This document shows, piece after piece, positions 18,001 to 24,340 of a DNA stretch of 64,000 nt. The notes under the pieces are model-generated. The model was given only the letters and a program-made list of their open reading frames with translations, was not told the DNA's origin and did no database searches. A program made the translations under genes and the position numbers. The stretch spans positions 248,001 to 312,000 of the forward strand of contig NZ_LVEJ01000010.1 in assembly GCF_001648775.1 (NCBI RefSeq), read 5' to 3'. The first letter of the stretch is position 1. The number at the start of each line of letters is the position of its first letter. The stretch is from Pseudomonas fluorescens (lineage in GTDB: Bacteria > Pseudomonadota > Gammaproteobacteria > Pseudomonadales > Pseudomonadaceae).

Positions 18001-20361
18001 GGTGGTGCTCGAGCCGTCGGTTTCGCTCTCGCCGGTGAGGTTGAACTGATCGACGAGCAGTGTGCCGTCCACGGTGGCGGTGTTGCCCAGCTCGTCGCCT
18101 TCGTTGATGTCCGGGTGCGGATTGCCTGATGGCGGTTTGTAGGTCTGGCCGACGATGGCCGAATAGCTCAACACCGCGACCACCGCGCCCTGCAAGGTAT
18201 CGTCGAACGCCAGATCGCCGTTGAGCCAGCCACGGATATTGGAAAACGCATTGCGCAACGATTGGGCAATGTCGAACACCATCGAGGTGCTGCCATCGGC
18301 GTTGTTGACCACGCTGGTGACCAGGGTGATGGTCTGCACGACGCCGTTGATGGTCACCGTGAGGGTCGGCGTGCCGCTCAAGGTCTGGCCGTCGCTGAGC
18401 TGATCGCGGATCACCAACTGGCCTTCGTTGAAGAAGTCCTTGCCGAAGGCAAAGTAGTCGGAAATCGCCAGGTTGAGGCTGTACTGCAGCGTGTCTCCGG
18501 GGCTGATGCCGGTGTGACCTATGTCGTTCTGCATCGTCGCGGTTTTCAGCAACGTGATCGACTTGGCGATGAACTGCGTGCCCTGACCGGTGCCGCTGAA
18601 ATCGATGGTGGTGTTGGGGGCGGTGAGGTCGCGCGGATCCAGCGGCACCCATTGCCCGGAAGCCGTCGGCGGGCCAAGGGTCACGGTGACCGCGTCGCCG
18701 GTCACCGGGTTGAGCACCGGTTGGCCGTTGGCGTCGACTTCCGGCACGTAGAACGCGACCACGGTGTCGGTCTTGCCGGTGAGGCTGTCGTAGGCGACGG
18801 TGAACGAGTTGATGTAAACGTCATTGGCCGCAATCAGCACGGCGATTTCCGCAGGATTGGTCACCACGGTGCCGTCGTGCAGGGTGATCGACGTCAGCCG
18901 CCCGCCAGCGCCGGGGGTGATCGAGTTGACCTGAATATTGTCCGGCAGCGGTTGCGTGACGACGACATTGCTCAGCGTCTGCCCCGGCGCGGGTGTCGCC
19001 GACAGCGTCAGCGTGCGCACATAGTTGGGGCCGGTGGCGGTTTCGCCTTCCGGGGTGTTGATGGTCTCGCTGACGGTGATCACCGTCGGGTGTACGACGA
19101 AGGCCGCGGTGCCGGCCTGAATCAGGCTCGGGTCGTTGGTCGGGTTGTCCAGCGCGTCGTTACCGAATTCAAAGCCGCCACTGGCGCGAATAGTCAGGTC
19201 GGGCGTGCCGTTGGAAAACGCCGTGTCGGCCAGATTGCTCAGGCTGGCGGTGATCTGCACGCCGATCACCGGTTGCTGATTGGTAACGCTGGCGAACGGC
19301 AGTTCGATGACCACCAGTTTGTCGCCGGCGCGCATGCCGTAGGTGGCGGCGTTGATGATCAGGAAATTGCCGTTGGCGTCTTTGGCCAATGGATGCGTGG
19401 CGTTGCCGCTGGCATCGAACGTCACCACGTGGCTGATCAGGTTTTGCCCCAGATACGTGGCCGAGATGAAGTTGACGCCGTCATCGCCATCCTTGCCGGT
19501 GACCGGCATTGCCAGGTTGATGAACGGCGCGTAACCCACCTGGGTCGAGGTATTGCTGAAATTCACGGTGAAGGTGAAACGGTCGCCGAGCAGTACATCG
19601 CTGCCGCCGGTAGATACCGTCGCGGTCGGCGCGGCATCGGCCAGCAAACCGTCGAAATGCGCCATGGCAAGGCCGCTGATGGCGATGCTTTTATCGATGT
19701 CGCCGACGCGGGTTTCCAGCGTCCAGTCGCCGCCGGCCTTGCTGCTGCCGGTGTCGTTGCTGGAGGCGCCGACATCGGCTCCGGTCCAGCGTGCCAGTTC
19801 GCTGACCAGGGTTTGCCCGGCCACACCGGCGCCGACATCGCAGCCGTACAGCTGAATATCGGCGCCTTGGGTCAGATTGTTGCGCCATTGTTCGAGGGTC
19901 TTGCCCAGCGAGTCGATGTTGTCCGAGGTGACCGTGCGGTTGCCCAGGGTGAACTGCCCGGCGGCGCCGTGCGACATGATCTGGATCGAATCGACTTTAC
20001 CCAGTTGCGCGAGCGCCGCAGAGATCGCCGCGAGGCCATCGTCGCCGACATTCACCACGATCGCCGTGACATTACCCGGCAACTGCGCGACCAACTGCTC
20101 GCGGTTTTCGATGCGACTGTCGATGACCAGCAGACTGCGCGCGGCCGACGGTGCTTGCTCGGTGGCGGCACGGCCTTCGGTTGGCGTGGCGTGCGGGACC
20201 TGGGCATCCACGGCAGCTGGCGGCGCCGCGGGATCGCTGTGATGTTGATCGACGGCGGCCGACGCGGCAGCGCCGTCGAACAGGATTCTGGGCTCCAGCG
20301 CCAATGCCTGACGTTGCGGGCGTAAATGTGCGCCGGAAAATCCACTCCGTGAACCTTGCAT
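9046..20361 (-). CDS. Giant DUF4347/VCBS-repeat adhesin
   Basis: This 3771-residue surface protein starts at the ATG at 20361 behind GAGGG. Near the N-terminus is LEPRILFDG (22-30), the LEPR-type motif found in very large exported proteins; no Sec signal is visible. A DUF4347 domain covers about 75-240. Residues about 240-1860 hold many DUF11-like modules, about 1863-1980 an SdrD-B-like module, about 1988-2125 a cadherin-like module, and about 2126-3604 eleven VCBS repeats. The 165-residue C-terminal tail ends in a Lys/Arg-rich stretch, with no RTX nonapeptides. I infer a biofilm or surface adhesin exported by the four downstream products. It is the first gene of that operon. Confidence 0.88.
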   Translation of the reverse strand: MQGSRSGFSGAHLRPQRQALALEPRILFDGAAASAAVDQHHSDPAAPPAAVDAQVPHATPTEGRAATEQAPSAARSLLVIDSRIENREQLVAQLPGNVTAIVVNVGDDGLAAISAALAQLGKVDSIQIMSHGAAGQFTLGNRTVTSDNIDSLGKTLEQWRNNLTQGADIQLYGCDVGAGVAGQTLVSELARWTGADVGASSNDTGSSKAGGDWTLETRVGDIDKSIAISGLAMAHFDGLLADAAPTATVSTGGSDVLLGDRFTFTVNFSNTSTQVGYAPFINLAMPVTGKDGDDGVNFISATYLGQNLISHVVTFDASGNATHPLAKDANGNFLIINAATYGMRAGDKLVVIELPFASVTNQQPVIGVQITASLSNLADTAFSNGTPDLTIRASGGFEFGNDALDNPTNDPSLIQAGTAAFVVHPTVITVSETINTPEGETATGPNYVRTLTLSATPAPGQTLSNVVVTQPLPDNIQVNSITPGAGGRLTSITLHDGTVVTNPAEIAVLIAANDVYINSFTVAYDSLTGKTDTVVAFYVPEVDANGQPVLNPVTGDAVTVTLGPPTASGQWVPLDPRDLTAPNTTIDFSGTGQGTQFIAKSITLLKTATMQNDIGHTGISPGDTLQYSLNLAISDYFAFGKDFFNEGQLVIRDQLSDGQTLSGTPTLTVTINGVVQTITLVTSVVNNADGSTSMVFDIAQSLRNAFSNIRGWLNGDLAFDDTLQGAVVAVLSYSAIVGQTYKPPSGNPHPDINEGDELGNTATVDGTLLVDQFNLTGESETDGSSTTSIIPTSNVDISLVEVNNGAPPGNGELRPGDEVTFELSYDLVTGDYEQFKLTAYLPLPLFNVSGITWGSGSDIGQWELGPGNTNAGGVVSVTSADGNSVVFDFGSFATNTTTGSRIVIRFTVKVGDQPFADQRSLDVLAQSSQQTTLTDRTLISSDVVAIVSVAEPVLNIKHGVVSGSNGTVTGTSGSWNPPGSTGKPFNGSVTDLSAVDGNISNIDGADRLRLVTAIENSGGGGAFDVSTSITLPSGLNFVGGSLAAANLQIYRGDGTLLVLGTDYSVSGNQITFLDAGGQASLLAGRSGTTADSSGANVVVISYDVVVSATIEASRSLQSTATLSNYASVNNGTDFTPTDLTDLASQQIAAPVISKVFADGTLDNGDSSASHTTGSDLVVGESMRYDIVITLPEGTTQNLRIEDLIPPGMRLDTSFNGGLGYQIITTRAGSGALGADFAGSVLVSGFAGIGGALGGDGVDGRWTFSVSSVSADNQTGNNTFVIRLQLVANNVIANQANVSLQNNAQLIYSDPDGDTPNGTVTLDRNVALSGGQPTVTVREPTLQINQVITSTSGLGGYDQGDTVTFNITITNGNGSSDFSAFDISFLDTLPTQLSNVTLVGVLYQNGATNNGGVAFEIVGGQLRTASGANIDIAKGGSIVLQLSGIVNASAAALSNIANVASVQWTSLDGGNAGERTGVDGVLNGGTLNDYRNLSTLLIPVAQAIEISRVGGLPDTAAPNPTSATVEQVTVGEVIRYRVVVLVPEGNNPNYQVQITLANGLQFISPDALVDALRIAFISNGGLTSDANLIVGGTLNIDGNENSPEALPITADLSGLAPQGIFDPSRLTVVTNPDGSQVVTFNLGNVVNGNGNDDDLEGISIEFNVRVTNIAANIAGAQLAVTAQEIVNGAGRAVSDTVFERVVEPSFSSLDKQIVTFNPNPSGSTGNATVQLSFTQNGGLPAFDTNISDSFAGGSNYTLLSVSINGVSYGPGNLPAGVSFSSSGGLSVNFDQLDVGAQIQVRYSVDLPNASIVASSNATLTWSSLPEDFTSWGGNSVGVDGTTTGERDGSTVGPNQYILRDSAGLGVITGTLWNDTASPTASATPDGAGLAGQTVTLTWAGADGRLDTTADNLQFTTTTDANGQYHFGVLPLGVFRIDVPAGLVSYPQPLGDLRVRVDSDAGPLGQITISLGDADTQSANAGYVEQNDAPVNTLPGTQNGLEDVVLNIGGISVADVDADRDPNVNDRAISVILTVTHGTLFLGVTVPGVTVSGANTASLTLTGNLADINTALASLQYLGNANFNGTDTLTVLSNDRGNYGDADGDGIPGTAADALTDTDTLQIILAAVNDNPVGVNDSATALEAGGTNNASAGIDPRGNVLTNDTDVDIATNADQLHLVSVGPGAGIQTPVLGVTVINGLYGQLVIGSNGSYQYVVDNNNAAVQALRVSGQTLQDNFNYILADLAGETSTATLSVTIQGANDTPQGIDDDGVAIEAGGVNNGTPGSDATGNVLTNDQDVDSAANGETRTVTGIRPVAEAGAGNFTAVSGATAISGLYGTLTINPDGTYSYVVNNSNATVQRLSAGQQLVEFFSYRLTDAGGLDDVAQLRIVIQGANDNPVASDDAASAQAASTNGTASESNPTGNVIQFPSRPGPITQPGGNGVDQDVDANDQPSSQLLVNGVINKSEASYNPAVDVLSGVATGTTSANGTVVAGLYGTLRIGADGSFFYDVDSTNALVQALAPGQTLTEFFTYRVTDTTGLTDTAQLVITVHGVNDPPVAQNVVAVATEAGGFNNLTPGVNPSGDVTANDTDPDGDPLTVTLIKSGASGDPGTPIAVNLGGTVIAGLYGTLTIFPDGSYVYEVDNSNPDVQALRRSVDLLSERFTYTVSDGVGATPQTDTAEIIVLIRGQNDNPLANDDAGVAIEAGGLNNSQPGQDPTGNVLDNDTDVDGGEVPGDLPDYDYGETRAVSSVRTGSEAGTGTPGTLGTELRGTYGWLTLNTDGSYSYRLDNSMAAVQALRAGNTLLDAFSYEVIDAAGASDRATLNITIQGRNDTPIAQNDSNTAVEAGGLNNATPGTNPSGNVLSNDSDVDGNGEVLSVIGVNQGSSVGLIGSGFNGTYGVLILNADGSYSYVVDNLNPQVQALRSNADTLTETFTYQIRDLAGATSTATLTITVRGANDNPVASDDSAVAVEAGGTFNGTPGVNPSGNVLTNDNDVDANDVKLVTGIRTGSEAAGGTFTTVAGAQTFNGLYGTLTLNTDGTYSYVVNNSLAAVQALKVGDSLVETFTYRLRDIAGATDSAQLSIRIDGAWDAPVAANDTVLAVADNGNGNGVNPSGNVLPNDTDVDQGDSKTVTGIRLGTEDAGGSLAGVTAGTDNSNGTLINGLYGQLIIGADGSFTYNLDSNNAAVLALGPLQFLNERFTYQVSDRGGQNDLAEIHIIIRGRNIAPVANTDTATAIEAGGSNNDQPGLNPGGNVLDNDTDAESDPLSVIGIHTGTVNAIGTVGSVGTSLRGLYGDLLINADGSYTYTVDNNLSAVQALRQSGQTLNEVFSYTIVDRWGDTSSAELRITVDGRNDTPVAVDDSATAVEAGGVNNGTPGSNATGNVLDNDTDVDSVANGEGKQVQSVSNQAGQSTGAGQVLIGLYGQLTLNADGSYTYVIDNNNPVVQALRTAGETLSETFTYRMVDTAGATSDARLTVVIQGANDAPVAQNDSGFASDQSPAPQTTGNVLPNDGDVDNNDGLVVVGIRTGAEADGGTSGVIGQPIIGLYGTLVLNADGSYTYTIDQNNPAVLAAAGLGQILRDVFTYTINDRAGASDQAELVITLDIATPFIPAPGGNNFERDPNTLNRNFLIPDPQPAVFVTPVVERAAEISELSAWGVDGSNLRLAAVGEFTSESVGNGLGLVPGQFVQQAVRTSRLESELDLLWIQGRQGRTGLSADGLLSDPSLFTLNPADLTHSPAHLEKPHEKPRAKGFSAQLRDAAQRRTPR
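9550..13985 (-). repeat. Eleven tandem VCBS repeats inside the adhesin gene
   Basis: About 400 bases (134 residues) recur eleven times in frame. Each unit begins with a variant of NPVAxDD, followed by EAGGxNN, NPSGNVLxNDxDVD, LYGxLxLNxDGSYxYxVDN, VQALxxGxxLxExFxYxxxD and ITIxGxND. Copies 3, 8 and 11 are the most divergent: copy 3 carries a proline-rich insertion and copies 8 and 11 lack the EAGG segment. Asp-rich loops suggest calcium binding, as known for this family. The repeats are diverged at base level, so copy-number slippage is possible but not obviously recent. Confidence 0.85.
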
Positions 20362-20519
20362 GATCGGCCCTCGTACTGCCTGCTGAATCCTTCCAATGAG
20401 TGCCGACGCCGGGCGACGGACAAATTCAGCGTAGGCCGTTTCTTACAGTTTTCCAGCGAACTTCAGTGACTTGCGCCGAGTCGGGATAACAGCCTATGGC
20501 CATCAGTGCGCGGGGTTAT

Positions 20520-20537
20520 TGTGCGCATTGGCGCACA
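20520..20537. promoter_or_regulatory. Inverted repeat upstream of the adhesin operon
   Basis: TGTGCGC-ATTG-GCGCACA is a perfect 7-bp inverted repeat with a 4-base spacer. It lies in the 251-base region between the divergent adhesin (start 20361) and DUF2092 (start 20613) genes. The outer bases continue as an imperfect TTAT/ATA match. It could be an operator for either gene or a DNA hairpin. The regulator is unknown. Confidence 0.4.
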
Positions 20538-20612
20538 GCAATAGTGAGGTCTAGGCTGGTCAGTCAGTCGCCCTTCGGGCGCAACGCCCACCCAGGGACA
20601 GGAGCGCAACCG

Positions 20613-21413
20613 ATGAAAGCCCCAGCCAGTATTGTCTGCCTGATGTTCACGTTGCTGCTCGCGCCGGCCGCCCGCGCCGAAGACCCGCCCGCCACGCCGC
20701 CCGCAACGCCCGCTGCCGAGGCCAGCGACGACACGCCGTTGATCAACCCGCAAGTGGTCGACAAGCTGATCGACATGGGCAATTACCTGCGCAGCCTGCC
20801 GAAATTCCAGGTCGATGCCCAAGTCTCGCGCGACACCGTTCTGGAGTCCGGGCAGAAGATCAAGACCGAGTCCGCCAACACCCTGAAAGTGGTCGGCCAT
20901 GATCGTTTGTATGCGAAAAGCGAAGGCGATGTGCGCACCCGCGAGTTTTTCTATAACGGCAAAAAACTCACCCAGTATTCGCCGTACCTGAAGTACTACA
21001 CCACGGTCGACGCCCCGGCCACCGTGGCGGAAACCCTGCACAAGGTCGAGAACTTCTACGGGGTGCAGGTGCCGATGGAGGATCTGTTTCTGTTCGGCAG
21101 CGATCAGGCGCAGATCGATGCCTTGAAAGCTGCGCTCTACGTCGGGCCATCGATCATCAAGGGCCAGCTCTGCGACCACTTGGCGTTTCGTCAGGAAGGC
21201 ATCGACTGGCAGTTGTGGCTGACCCGTTCCGATAAACCCTTGCCGTGCAAACTGGTGATCACCACCACCGACGATAAGAGTTTTCCCGAGTACAGCGCGG
21301 TGTATCAGTGGAACCTCAAGCCGAGCATCCCGGACACGCAATTCACCTTCAAACCGGGCAAAGGCGATGTGGCGATTGCGTTTAAAAAAGCCAGCGATCA
21401 GGGAGGGCAGTGA
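20613..21413 (+). CDS. DUF2092 periplasmic protein
   Basis: The ATG at 20613, behind AGGAGCG, gives 266 residues; the longer ORF from 20496 is not favoured because the signal peptide (ending ARA-ED) begins here. The body matches the DUF2092 family: a LolA/LolB-like beta fold of unknown role, with YLRSLPKFQVDAQV near the start and CDHLAFRQEGIDWQLW towards the end. It is followed one base later by the ATG of the Asn-rich gene, so the two are an operon. It is divergent from the giant adhesin. A function in envelope or matrix biogenesis is only a guess from position and signal peptide. Confidence 0.75.
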   Translation: MKAPASIVCLMFTLLLAPAARAEDPPATPPATPAAEASDDTPLINPQVVDKLIDMGNYLRSLPKFQVDAQVSRDTVLESGQKIKTESANTLKVVGHDRLYAKSEGDVRTREFFYNGKKLTQYSPYLKYYTTVDAPATVAETLHKVENFYGVQVPMEDLFLFGSDQAQIDALKAALYVGPSIIKGQLCDHLAFRQEGIDWQLWLTRSDKPLPCKLVITTTDDKSFPEYSAVYQWNLKPSIPDTQFTFKPGKGDVAIAFKKASDQGGQ

Positions 21414-21414
21414 C

Positions 21415-21993
21415 ATGAACAAGTCGATGACGTGGAGTCTGTTGTTGTCGCTGGCCACCGCAATGTTGCTGACTGCAGGTTATGTCGCCGAAGCCGATGC
21501 CCGGGGGCAACGCGCCCAAGGGCATGCGCGCGCCAACGTCAACCGCGCGCCTGCGCCGAATGCGCAACGGGCGCAGCGGATCAATGCGCCGCAGCGTACC
21601 AACAACGTCAGTGCCGGCAATCGGGTCAATTCAGGCAATCGGGTCAATGCCGGCAACAATGTCGGCAATCGCACCTACGTGAATAACAGCAATCGCAACG
21701 TCAACCGTAACGTCAATATCGACAACAGTCGCGATGTCGATATTGATGTCGACGGCCATGGCCGCTATGGCTACGACGATCACTACCATCCGGTGGCGAC
21801 TGCGGCGGCGGTGACGGCAACCGTCGCGGTCACGGCAGCGGTGGTGGGGGCGATCTTCACCCCGGCACAAATGCCCAGCAGTTGTGTGCAGGTGATTCGC
21901 TACAACGTCGCGTATATGCAGTGCGGCTCGACCTGGTACCAGCCGCAGTATCAGGGCAGCGATGTGACGTATGTGGTGGTCAACGCGCCTTGA
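21415..21993 (+). CDS. Asn-rich secreted protein of unknown function
   Basis: The product has 192 residues with a signal peptide (about 1-28). A basic Ala/Arg/Asn stretch (30-60) is followed by near-repeats of NRVN(S/A)GN (about 65-85) and alternating NRNVN/DIDVD motifs. A hydrophobic Ala/Val/Thr segment (about 127-148) could span or insert in a membrane. The C-terminus carries two cysteines (SSCVQVI and MQCGSTWYQP) that could form a disulfide. It starts one base after the DUF2092 stop. I know no function for it. The Asn repeats are reminiscent of amyloid or surface proteins, but this is only resemblance. Confidence 0.7.
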   Translation: MNKSMTWSLLLSLATAMLLTAGYVAEADARGQRAQGHARANVNRAPAPNAQRAQRINAPQRTNNVSAGNRVNSGNRVNAGNNVGNRTYVNNSNRNVNRNVNIDNSRDVDIDVDGHGRYGYDDHYHPVATAAAVTATVAVTAAVVGAIFTPAQMPSSCVQVIRYNVAYMQCGSTWYQPQYQGSDVTYVVVNAP

Positions 21994-22587
21994 TCAGCCT
22001 TTCGGCACCCAGGGTTGCATCTGCGCGAGCATGCCACGGCCGCCACGGCGTAATCCGGTGGCCAGGGTCAGCCACGACAGGTCGGTCACGATGACATGGG
22101 CGGCCGGCACCAGTCGCACTTCACCGGCGGTGCCGCCGGCGGGCCCACCGTCCGGCATGAAAATCGTCAGCCAGTCATCCACGCTTTCAACGATCAGACA
22201 CAGGCGAAAGCCTTCGCCCTCGGCGATTATGCCGACTTTGGAACCGTCCTCGTTTTCCAGTCCGGCAAACCGCGCGGTGGTGTCCTTGAACAACTGATAA
22301 CCCGGCAGGTTGCTCAGCAGTTTGTTCTCGGTGGCTTCCATGGCCCGCGCCGCCGCCGAGGTGCGCGCGAGCAAGCCGGCGAGAAAACACAAAACGATCA
22401 GGCCCAACAACGTCGCCACACTCACCAGCGTCACGCCCGCGACGTCATAGCCCTTGAACATCGGCAACAGCTTTTCGACCGGCCCACGCAGCAGGTGAAT
22501 GGCTTTTTCGATCAGCACGACGATCAGCACCAGCGGCAGGATGAACAGCAGACCGCCGATCACGGTGGTCTTGATGAACTTGTACAT
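21994..22587 (-). CDS. DUF502 inner-membrane protein
   Basis: This is a 197-residue protein whose N-terminus holds two membrane helices (about 8-28 and 52-74) followed by a soluble C-terminal domain with IIAEGEGFRLCLIVESVDDW and FMPDGGPAGGTAGEVRLVPA, the diagnostic motifs of DUF502 proteins. The role of the family is unknown. It converges on the Asn-rich gene with no bases between the two stops. GGAGCCGTC lies upstream of the ATG as the ribosome site. Confidence is high for the family and nil for function. Confidence 0.85.
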   Translation of the reverse strand: MYKFIKTTVIGGLLFILPLVLIVVLIEKAIHLLRGPVEKLLPMFKGYDVAGVTLVSVATLLGLIVLCFLAGLLARTSAAARAMEATENKLLSNLPGYQLFKDTTARFAGLENEDGSKVGIIAEGEGFRLCLIVESVDDWLTIFMPDGGPAGGTAGEVRLVPAAHVIVTDLSWLTLATGLRRGGRGMLAQMQPWVPKG

Positions 22588-22674
22588 GACGGCTCCTTGA
22601 ATGACGGGCGATGCGGATTCAAGGCTAGCTGATCTCTGTCCACCTGCCGGAAGGGCTCAGCGCTGGAGTGAGCG

Positions 22675-23340
22675 TTACCCGTGCCGCCAACTGCCCAAGG
22701 GCAATTCGACCTCGCGCTCGGCGGTGGCCAAGGCTTTTTCTAGCCCGGACTTGTCCAGCGGCGCGCAGTAGGCCGGTTTTGCCCGCTCGAATCGCCAGCT
22801 CTCGTCGAGGCTTCCGGCGTCGACCGCATCAAAACCGAAGTCGTCCAGCAACCCCACAACCAACGCCTTGGCCTGCGTGTCATCCGCTGCGATGGGCAGG
22901 GCGCGCCGCTCGCTGGAATCATGCGGGCGGCCATCCGTGAGCAAGTCCGCCGCAAGAATGGCGTTGAACACCTTAACCACCGTGGCGCCCGGCAAATGCT
23001 CGGCGAGCAAGCGGCTCGTAGTGGTCTGGAACGTGTCGAGTGCAGCGATGTGGCCGTCGCGATCCGGATAATAGTTATTGGCGTCGAGCACGGTTTTGCC
23101 CTCGAACCAGGCTGGGGGCAGGCTCGTGATGTGTTCGTAAGGGATGGCCAGCAACACCACGTCGGCAAACTGCGTGGCCTGTTCGGCGGTGCCGATCTGG
23201 CAGCCGGTGATGCCGGCGAGCACGCTGCTCATGGTCTTTGGACCGCGTGAGTTACTGAGCATCACTTCGTGCCCGGCGGCGAGGGCGATTTGCGCGACGG
23301 CGCGCCCGATGAAGCCGGCTCCAACGATTCCAATGCGCAT
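22675..23340 (-). CDS. NADPH-dependent F420-reductase-like oxidoreductase
   Basis: The ATG at 23340, behind AGAGGAAC, gives 221 residues; the ORF extends upstream to 23511 but that part overlaps the divergent LysR gene. The N-terminus is a Rossmann NAD(P)-binding motif (GIVGAGFIGRAVA) followed by NSRGP, typical of small NADP-binding proteins related to F420-dependent NADP reductase. Pseudomonads do not make F420 in the usual sense, so the cofactor partner and substrate are unknown. It is divergent from the LysR regulator at 23440 with an inverted repeat between, so it is probably that regulator's target. Confidence 0.78.
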   Translation of the reverse strand: MRIGIVGAGFIGRAVAQIALAAGHEVMLSNSRGPKTMSSVLAGITGCQIGTAEQATQFADVVLLAIPYEHITSLPPAWFEGKTVLDANNYYPDRDGHIAALDTFQTTTSRLLAEHLPGATVVKVFNAILAADLLTDGRPHDSSERRALPIAADDTQAKALVVGLLDDFGFDAVDAGSLDESWRFERAKPAYCAPLDKSGLEKALATAEREVELPLGSWRHG

Positions 23341-23407
23341 GGTGTGTTCCTCTATCAGGTGGGGAGCCTCTATGATGATTGCTGACCGAATGCAGATAAA
23401 TTGCACT

Positions 23408-23430
23408 CTGTTACTAACATTCAATAACAG
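23408..23430. promoter_or_regulatory. LysR-type operator candidate
   Basis: CTGTTA-N11-TAACAG is a perfect inverted repeat with T-N11-A geometry. It sits between the divergent oxidoreductase (start 23340) and LysR gene (start 23440), ending next to the LysR ribosome site. That position fits autoregulation plus control of the divergent gene. Confidence 0.5.
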
Positions 23431-23439
23431 GAGTTTCGA

Positions 23440-24327
23440 ATGGATCGACTGGCCAGCATGGCGGCTTTCGTGATGGCGGCCGAAGCCGGCTCGTATGCCA
23501 GCGCCGCGCAACGCCTGGACATGTCAGCGCAAATGGTCGCCAAGCACGTGGCCGCCCTTGAGCAGCGGCTCGGCGCACGCTTGCTCAATCGCACCACACG
23601 CCGGCAAAGCCTGACCGAACTGGGCCAGGCCTATTACGAGCGCTGCAAGCACATCGTCAGCGAGGCAGAAGCCGCCGATTCGCTGGCGCAAGTCATGAAT
23701 GACACGCCGCGCGGCAAACTCAGGATCAGCGCGCCGGTGACGTTTGGCTCCTACAGCCTGATGCCGTTCGTGACTGATTTCTTGCGTGAGTTTCCCGAAG
23801 TGGAAATCGACTTGCACCTGACCGACCGCGCAGTGGATCTGGTGGAGGAGGGTTATGAGGTGGCTTTTCGGATCGGTCCGTTGGCGACGGCCAGCCTGAC
23901 CGCGAGGCCATTGGCTCCGTATCGATTGATCGTCTGCGCGGCACCACGCTATCTGGCCGAACGCGGCACGCCGCAAGTGCCCGCCGATCTGCAACAGCAT
24001 GAGTGCCTGGGTTATGCCTATTGGTCGCGGCCCGTCGACCACGAGTGGTCATTTTTCAACGGCGCCCAGGTCGAGCGCGTGCCGGTGAGCAGTCGCTTGC
24101 ACGTCAACGAGAGCAAGGCGTTGTTGTCAGCGGCGGTCGATGGTTTCGGGATTGTGCTGGGGCCTGCCGATTTTCTTGAGCCGGCGTTGCGTAGGGGGGA
24201 GTTGGTCAGGTTACTGGAGTGCTTTGAGGCGCCGAGCAGACACATGCATCTGCTGTACACGGCGCATCGGCAGAAGACGGCGAAGGTTCGCCAGTTCATC
24301 GATGCCGCGGTCAGGCGCTTTGCCTGA
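23440..24327 (+). CDS. LysR-family transcriptional regulator
   Basis: This 295-residue regulator starts at the ATG at 23440 behind AGGAGTTTC. An N-terminal winged HTH (about 3-60, LASMAAFVMAAEAGSYASAAQ) and a substrate-binding domain starting near GKLRISAPVTFGS are visible, as in the LysR group that often controls a divergent oxidoreductase. The effector is unknown. It is divergent from the F420-reductase-like gene, with the shared inverted repeat at 23408-23430. Its 3' end converges on proP with 13 bases between. Confidence 0.9.
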   Translation: MDRLASMAAFVMAAEAGSYASAAQRLDMSAQMVAKHVAALEQRLGARLLNRTTRRQSLTELGQAYYERCKHIVSEAEAADSLAQVMNDTPRGKLRISAPVTFGSYSLMPFVTDFLREFPEVEIDLHLTDRAVDLVEEGYEVAFRIGPLATASLTARPLAPYRLIVCAAPRYLAERGTPQVPADLQQHECLGYAYWSRPVDHEWSFFNGAQVERVPVSSRLHVNESKALLSAAVDGFGIVLGPADFLEPALRRGELVRLLECFEAPSRHMHLLYTAHRQKTAKVRQFIDAAVRRFA

Positions 24328-24340
24328 CCGGGCATCCGCC

